Shown here one piece after another: positions 58,974-64,000 of a stretch of DNA of 64,000 nt. The DNA is from Nannochloropsis salina CCMP1776. Its lineage: Eukaryota; Sar; Eustigmatophyceae; Eustigmatales; Monodopsidaceae. The notes beneath the pieces were generated by a model. It made no database searches. It worked only from the letters and a program-made list of their open reading frames with translations, and was not told the DNA's origin. Numbering within the stretch: position 1 is the first letter of the stretch; each line of letters begins with the position of its first letter. The DNA lies in assembly GCA_004565275.1 (NCBI GenBank), contig SDOX01000021.1, forward strand, positions 730,230 through 794,229, given 5' to 3'. The position numbers and the translations under genes were made by a program.

Positions 58974-61520
58974 TTACTCCTCGTACCCTTGTTCTGGCCC
59001 AATGGCGTCCTCAAAGTCCTCCACCGCATGTCGTGACACTCCTTCTTTACCTTTTCTCTTTTTGCATTTCTTCTTCTTCTTCTTTTTGCAGCTGGTAAGA
59101 TTTGCCTGAGTTTCATCTTCTTGATATTCTTGTTTCTCCCCTAGACCCAGAAAGTAAGCCAAGGGGGACCCGTAATCGATCGAGGCATGCATTGCTACCT
59201 CCTCCGTCTTCACCACAGTCCTGCTGGTTTCACGAACGGCATCATGGGCCAGATCAACATCGTTCAATCGCAAACCGCACATTAGTTCCAAGCTGTGACC
59301 GAGATCGGAATGCCCCGTTGTTTCCCTAGTCGACATCTCCGCCATCTCGCGCTTCTCGAAGGCGGAAGGCACCCGAAGTCCCAGACCGGGGTGGAGAAAG
59401 GCTGTCTCAGTGGCATGACGCAGCGGCTCTTCAAAACGGCGCCAACTTTCATGAGACTTGAGATAATTGCGCAGCCATCCCGTCACAGGAGATTGGGTGC
59501 CTGCCTGGAGGCGAAGAGCATTGCAAATATTGAGTACATGGCCACGGTTTCCCATCGCCGCTCCAGCCTTGCAATATGCATCCACAAGCGAAGAAACGAG
59601 GCGACACTTGCTGAAGAGGATCCGTTGTACTTCTTCATCATCCGACCTAAGAACGCAGCGAACCAAGCGATAAAAAAGGCCATGGTACAGGTTGCTGAAC
59701 GGATATTGAAAGAACCACTGGCACAGGAGCCGCCAAAGCGCCGGGTTGACTCTTTCGAGCACGTCGCGGGCCTCCTCTTTCTGCTGACGCGCCCTGCGAT
59801 GGCTTTGCTGCCTCTCTTTGGCCTTGAGGCCGTTATCTGCACCCGGGTCCACAATCTCAACCAGAAGGTTCACGAGCGAAAGGCGGAGGTAGGAGAAGGG
59901 CGCCTCCACCACGTGGCCCGGATGCGCTACCGGCCCTCCCAAGCCAGGCGATGCCGCGCCTCCACCGCCCTCCCTCAGCAAACACTCGCAGAGATCCCGC
60001 AAGTGCGTCGCAAGTTTACAACGGAACAGTGTGTGGACTGAGCGAAACTGATTGGGAACCATCGGAAGCGATGCGAGACCCGCAGGTATTTGAAAGTGGG
60101 TAAGTGCCACGCTGTTTGCAGGGATCTCGGGCTCGCAGCTCCGACCCGCGAGAGCGAGCAGGACGCGCACACAGTCTCCTCTCTGCAAAGAGGGCGTATT
60201 TAAATCTAAGGCTCGGTCAAAAAGCCCCCCAAGCAGCTCAGGACAATGCGCGATCGGCTGCAGGAGCAGCTCTCCGTTCTCATCCGTTGCTAAGCTGTCC
60301 AGCAAGTCTATGAAGAAGTCGGCAGCAGCTGACACTAATAGAGGGTGGCCACCTGATATCGAGACTTCTCCTGCGAGTACAATTAGAAAGCGCCAATCGG
60401 CTAACGACTCGAAAAGGCGCCACTTGGCCACGGGCGAAATCTGATATTGGCCCATTTGATTCGCTGGCGAGGGGGCAGTAAGGATCTTCATCAGGAGTTC
60501 AGCCACCGGGGGCTCGGCAAGGTTGCGTACCATCGGCCCCAAAAACCGCTTTACCGAGCCTCGGTTACACCCAACGTGACGCAGGAATGGCTCTGTATGA
60601 AAGCGGAGCAGGTAGTCCATCACGCGACAGGCGTGATGGATGCAGCCACGGGACCGCGGGCTGAGAACTTCGAACATAGCGTCGGTAATAACTGTGATCT
60701 TCTTAGACAGGAATTTGAGTAACTGTACACTGGGTTCTGCGCTTGCCAGTAAAAGCATAGCATGATAAGAGCGAGAAAGCGCTACCTCGTCTTCCTCATA
60801 CAACACGTCCCCTCTTTGAAGCCGCCGTCGTCGCTCCTTCGCAAGTGTCAGGGAGCTCCGCGCGTTGCTGGGGCTTGCCGGGTCTTCCTCCTTTCCTCCA
60901 CACCGCTCCTCCTCTTCCACTTCTTCCTCATCAATTTGAACGATAAAGCTCAAAAACTTTTCCAGCACTCCATCCTGAGCCAGGAATTCTACTAGGTAGT
61001 CAAGACTCAGGTCCTGCAACTCCAGCATATTCTCGAGCAACATCTGCGTTCGCACCTCACGGACACGTACCATAAGCTCATTTGATCCATGTTGGCCTAT
61101 TCTACTTGTCTCGGCGTCATGGCCGTCGCCGCTGCTGTCGACGCCCTGTTCTTCTTCCTCTCGAACCTCTGCCTCGTCCGGGTGCGGCTTCCCCGATCTT
61201 CCTTGTATATCCTCTTCGGCAGTCGAGAGACCTGAAGGAGAGGGCTGCGACGCCTGCGTTGTCACATGCCCAATGAACCCAGCAAGACTTGTCCTTTCAT
61301 CAACCACTTTCGTGCCAGTGGTTGATTGCAGAGCTGCTGCCGTCGGCTCTCCATCGTCCTCCTGCATTGCAGTTTTTCCTCCGCCTTGTATCTCGCGTGC
61401 TTCACTACTCAACATGCTTATCTCTAACCCCTTTCCGCAGCTGGCTACTTGATTGTCATGCGTTGTAGCTAGACCGTTAATTCCACCAACCAATGCACGA
61501 AATGGTGGCCCCCCACTCAT
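58974..61520 (-). CDS. SAPS-domain protein (SIT4-associated / PP6 regulatory subunit), single exon
   Basis: SAPS proteins are regulatory subunits of the PP6/Sit4 phosphatase. The 848-residue frame opens at ATG 61520. After an acidic, disordered N-terminus the conserved region begins with MLLENMLELQDLSLDYLVEF and FLAQDGVLEKFLSFIV, the 'leave-it-to-the-last bad-leaf' pattern of the family start. Then come FLSKKITVITDAMFEVLSP, LLRFHTEPFLRHVGCN, SVKRFLGPMVRNLAEPPVAE and DFFIDLLDSLATDENGELLL. Later helices (LRLSLVNLLVEIVD, YHGLFYRLVRCVLRS) match the C-terminal half of the SAPS domain. It ends in a lysine run (CKKKKKKKCKKRK) that could act as a nuclear signal. No intron is visible. Which paralogue it is cannot be said. 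Confidence 0.85.
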   Translation of the reverse strand: MSGGPPFRALVGGINGLATTHDNQVASCGKGLEISMLSSEAREIQGGGKTAMQEDDGEPTAAALQSTTGTKVVDERTSLAGFIGHVTTQASQPSPSGLSTAEEDIQGRSGKPHPDEAEVREEEEQGVDSSGDGHDAETSRIGQHGSNELMVRVREVRTQMLLENMLELQDLSLDYLVEFLAQDGVLEKFLSFIVQIDEEEVEEEERCGGKEEDPASPSNARSSLTLAKERRRRLQRGDVLYEEDEVALSRSYHAMLLLASAEPSVQLLKFLSKKITVITDAMFEVLSPRSRGCIHHACRVMDYLLRFHTEPFLRHVGCNRGSVKRFLGPMVRNLAEPPVAELLMKILTAPSPANQMGQYQISPVAKWRLFESLADWRFLIVLAGEVSISGGHPLLVSAAADFFIDLLDSLATDENGELLLQPIAHCPELLGGLFDRALDLNTPSLQRGDCVRVLLALAGRSCEPEIPANSVALTHFQIPAGLASLPMVPNQFRSVHTLFRCKLATHLRDLCECLLREGGGGAASPGLGGPVAHPGHVVEAPFSYLRLSLVNLLVEIVDPGADNGLKAKERQQSHRRARQQKEEARDVLERVNPALWRLLCQWFFQYPFSNLYHGLFYRLVRCVLRSDDEEVQRILFSKCRLVSSLVDAYCKAGAAMGNRGHVLNICNALRLQAGTQSPVTGWLRNYLKSHESWRRFEEPLRHATETAFLHPGLGLRVPSAFEKREMAEMSTRETTGHSDLGHSLELMCGLRLNDVDLAHDAVRETSRTVVKTEEVAMHASIDYGSPLAYFLGLGEKQEYQEDETQANLTSCKKKKKKKCKKRKGKEGVSRHAVEDFEDAIGPEQGYEE

Positions 61521-61912
61521 TGCCTTCTTGCGAACCCGCTCCTCCCTGGTCGATTGAAAAAGATATGTGCCAAGCTTGAGAGGGAAGGGGACGTAAAATG
61601 CGACTCTTGCTCGACGAGTTGCTCATAATTTACAGAAAACTCGTTCAACGCTCACGACCTTTCACCATTGAGTTTTAACGTGTGTAGCTTTGTGGCCTGT
61701 TACTGCGGTGCCATAAAGAGTACCTCGGCCGCCCTCGAGCAAGAAATTTGCTCGGCGACCGCGTCCGCCCAAACAAACTCTTCCGGAAAGACGGACTCTT
61801 GCGGGATAAAGCGAGATGCATTTCAATGAGTCAACATGCAAAGAAAGAAGGACAGCTTCTTCGCAACAAGATCTCGAGTCGTTGGCTGTGTACTTTTCCT
61901 TCCTGACACATG
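61521..61912. other. Spacer between the importin 3' end and the SAPS start
   Basis: About 390 bases with no gene. Both neighbours read leftward, so this is the importin 3' flank plus the SAPS promoter. Confidence 0.55.
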
Positions 61913-64000
61913 CTATTGCTGCAAATGCCGGGCGATGACGGTGCGAGCCTCGGGCGCAAAGCTTTGCAGCGCAAGAGAGGCTTGCTCGTTGTAAGTGGGG
62001 TTCTGGAAAAGCAATCGTAACCCTGGGAGCACATCGTTTGCTAATACCTCGTCTTGTACGCTACGTGGCTCGCTCAGAATCTGACCATACACGCTAAGGG
62101 CATTTCCAACGTGTGGCTTCAATTCCGGGACCGATGAATGCACTAGTTGGTGTAAGCACTTGTAGACAGTGGGATTCTCGCACTGGTCTGCCTTCAGAGG
62201 CAGAGCTTGAAGAAGCGCGGGCACCACAACAGTCATGGGCACAGCGGCGGGAGCCGCCATAATCAGTCGCGCAACAGCCGCTGTTGCGTTATCAACAGTC
62301 TCGGCACTCCCGTCCTCCGTTGGCGGAAGCCGAAAAAGCGGATGGAGAGACTGCAGCACTTCCATTACGTAAGGTTGAATGTCTGAGCCTAGAACTTCGC
62401 ACGATATACCCAGGCACCAGGCTGCGTTTCGTTTGACGCCGTTGCAATCATCTGCCAAGCAGAGCTTGAGAATGGGGAGCAGGGCCTCGAAATACCGCTT
62501 ACTGTCGGCGCCTAGGCCCTCGGCAATCTCACCCAGACAGCCGGATGCAGCCTGACGATGTCCCTCCGGGCGCGTGGCATTAGTGAAGGTCGAAAGTGGT
62601 TGCATAATAAGGTCCAAGTAAGGAACAAAGGCGGAGCCAAACGTGCGGGACACGGCACCGACAAGGTCTGCGCCAGCCTCTATCAGATCTCTGCTGGTCT
62701 CCTTCTCCTCGTCGTCCACTCCCTCATCTTCGACAGTCTCAGTGATCTGTTGACACGGTAAGTTTTCCCGGAAGATATCCAGCAATACCGTCATGAAACG
62801 CTGTCGGTCTTCGTCTTGGAATAACAAGCAGGGTCCTATGTGCTCTAAGACAGCTTGCAGGGAGATGAGGCTCCGCGTCGCTACATCTTGATCCTCATCT
62901 TGAGTCAGGCCTAGAAGAATTCCCAATGCAGCTTTGCATACGGTTCGAGTGGGTGCAGACAGCGTGTCACTGAAATCAGCTTTCCCCCAGGGTCGGGAAG
63001 GGGGTGAGGCAGCAGTCGCGGAAAGCACCAGGTAAGGCATGACGGCCGCAACCTCCTCCCGTAGCATGTGGTTAAAGCTTTGCGTCAGGGTTTGAAGAGG
63101 GACTAGGGACATTTCGATGAAAGGGGCGAAGTGGACTCCTGTGTGCTGCGATAGCTCGCCCAGGCAGTAGGCCGCCGCCTTTTTCACGTCCAGCATGCCC
63201 GTGTGCACGTCGTAAATGGGTGTGGCCCCATAGTCTTCCTCGTCGTCTCCATCCTCGGTTTCGTTGCTCTCGCTTGTCTTCGTTCCCAGTGCAGAATTTG
63301 GATCGCGCGCACAAAGACCAGCCTCTCCCTCTTCGTCCTCCTCATCCAGCCCGCTCACTATCCGCGACACCCCGCTAGTGTCCTCCTCCTCCTCGTCCAC
63401 CCACACCACTTCGCCCTCCTTTTCCTGCAGGACCGCGCATAGTTGAGGGACCAATCCCTCTAGATGTGGCGCAAAGCCCTCTTTCAGGACCCCGACTAGT
63501 TGAGCCAGCAAGAGATAGGCGTCCTCCTTCAGAGACAAGGAGTCGAGCTCAAAGCACTGCACAGCCACCTGCATACTCACATCCAGATACGGCGCAAAAT
63601 GAGCCTGCCCCACTGCGGTTGCCATCCGACCCATGCAATCCATCGCACGCCCTTTCATGCGCAAGAGCCGTTCGTCTGTCACGGGCAAGGCCTGGGCGAT
63701 GAGCGGCGCAATCTCATGCAAGTAAGGGATGAAGCCATCTTCGGCACCCACAGCCGTTGCCGCGATCGCTCCTATAGCTGCTTCCTGCACCGACGTTTTG
63801 GGCGATTGAAGAAGCTGATGCAAGCGCTCAAGCAGGGCACGGAGGTAATGGCCCACAACGGCCTTGTCCAAGTGCTCGCAAAAGGTCTCCAGCACATGGC
63901 ACCCAGTCAGCTGCACGGACGGAGTCGCGTCCTCAAGCAAGGCGAAAATGCAGGGGAGAATTTCGCCGTGACATTCCAAGATCTCAGGCTGACAATTTTC
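61913..64000 (-). CDS. Importin-beta family karyopherin (IPO4/Kap123-like), N-terminus beyond the window
   Basis: This is the C-terminal 695 or so residues of a nuclear transport receptor; the frame stays open to base 64000. It is made of HEAT repeats, for example FALLEDATPSVQLTGCHVLE, QEAAIGAIAATAVGAEDGFI, MDCMGRMATAVGQAHFAPYL and FGSAFVPYLDLIMQPLSTF. An acidic loop (VVWVDEEEEDTSGV and further Glu/Asp runs, about 63300-63420) matches the acidic insertion used for cargo and Ran switching in this group. GELSQHTGVHFAPFIE and AWCLGISCEVLGSDIQPY fit the Kap123/importin-4 branch better than importin-beta1, but the assignment to a branch is tentative. No intron is seen in this part. Confidence 0.85.
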   Translation of the reverse strand, partial: ENCQPEILECHGEILPCIFALLEDATPSVQLTGCHVLETFCEHLDKAVVGHYLRALLERLHQLLQSPKTSVQEAAIGAIAATAVGAEDGFIPYLHEIAPLIAQALPVTDERLLRMKGRAMDCMGRMATAVGQAHFAPYLDVSMQVAVQCFELDSLSLKEDAYLLLAQLVGVLKEGFAPHLEGLVPQLCAVLQEKEGEVVWVDEEEEDTSGVSRIVSGLDEEDEEGEAGLCARDPNSALGTKTSESNETEDGDDEEDYGATPIYDVHTGMLDVKKAAAYCLGELSQHTGVHFAPFIEMSLVPLQTLTQSFNHMLREEVAAVMPYLVLSATAASPPSRPWGKADFSDTLSAPTRTVCKAALGILLGLTQDEDQDVATRSLISLQAVLEHIGPCLLFQDEDRQRFMTVLLDIFRENLPCQQITETVEDEGVDDEEKETSRDLIEAGADLVGAVSRTFGSAFVPYLDLIMQPLSTFTNATRPEGHRQAASGCLGEIAEGLGADSKRYFEALLPILKLCLADDCNGVKRNAAWCLGISCEVLGSDIQPYVMEVLQSLHPLFRLPPTEDGSAETVDNATAAVARLIMAAPAAVPMTVVVPALLQALPLKADQCENPTVYKCLHQLVHSSVPELKPHVGNALSVYGQILSEPRSVQDEVLANDVLPGLRLLFQNPTYNEQASLALQSFAPEARTVIARHLQQ

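Overview
The window is eukaryotic nuclear DNA. Most genes are split by short introns (about 65-350 bases) with GT...AG ends, and the proteins are typical eukaryotic housekeeping ones: Mediator, a two-SANT corepressor, ARL1, RAB6, an ESCRT-III protein, the nuclear cap-binding small subunit, EFL1, WDR44, a PP6 regulatory subunit and an importin. A stand-alone histidine phosphotransfer protein, pantothenate synthetase and a FAAL-loaded giant type I polyketide synthase (PKS) argue against an animal. They suit a unicellular alga or other protist, possibly a stramenopile such as a eustigmatophyte. The species is a guess and cannot be fixed from the sequence alone.

Layout: 1-1867 5' part of MED14 (-); 3178-8193 two-SANT NCoR/SMRT-like corepressor (-); 9358-10419 ARL1 (+); 11079-15795 EFL1 ribosome-maturation GTPase (-); 16956-19768 NodU/CmcH-type O-carbamoyltransferase (+); 19969-20823 CHMP1 (-); 22745-23674 NCBP2/CBP20 (-); 25015-46376 giant PKS (+); 46746-49460 MORN-repeat protein (-); 49916-51886 WDR44-like (+); 52399-53808 RAB6 (-); 55187-56826 pantothenate synthetase (+); 57887-58372 HPt protein (+); 58974-61520 SAPS/PP6R (-); 61913-64000 importin-beta family, N-terminus outside the window (-). 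For RAB6, CHMP1, panC, the MORN protein, the corepressor and the carbamoyltransferase, the exon models keep the reading frame across every junction.

The outstanding object is the PKS: about 7,013 residues, 20.9 kb of it in one exon. It reads FAAL-ACP / KS-AT-KR-ACP / KS-AT-DH-ER-KR-ACP / KS-KR-ACP (no AT) / KS-AT-ACP, followed by a C-terminal membrane domain of three transmembrane blocks alternating with left-handed beta-helix-like blocks. That tail resembles the one on epsilon-poly-lysine synthetase (Pls). There is no thioesterase or reductase. A fatty acid would be activated as acyl-AMP, extended by up to four C2 units with a programmed oxidation pattern, and probably released at a membrane by transfer to an acceptor. 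Large parts of modules 1-4 are almost identical at DNA level, yet the central, cysteine-bearing part of each KS differs. This suggests homogenisation by gene conversion or recent duplication with the KS core kept distinct. A carbamoyltransferase of the kind that decorates natural products lies about 5 kb upstream on the same strand, with two housekeeping genes between. Together they may form a loose lipid-polyketide locus.

The remaining genes look like ordinary housekeeping neighbours. Gene-free stretches are listed; I saw no tRNA, rRNA, CRISPR, transposon or virus-derived element.
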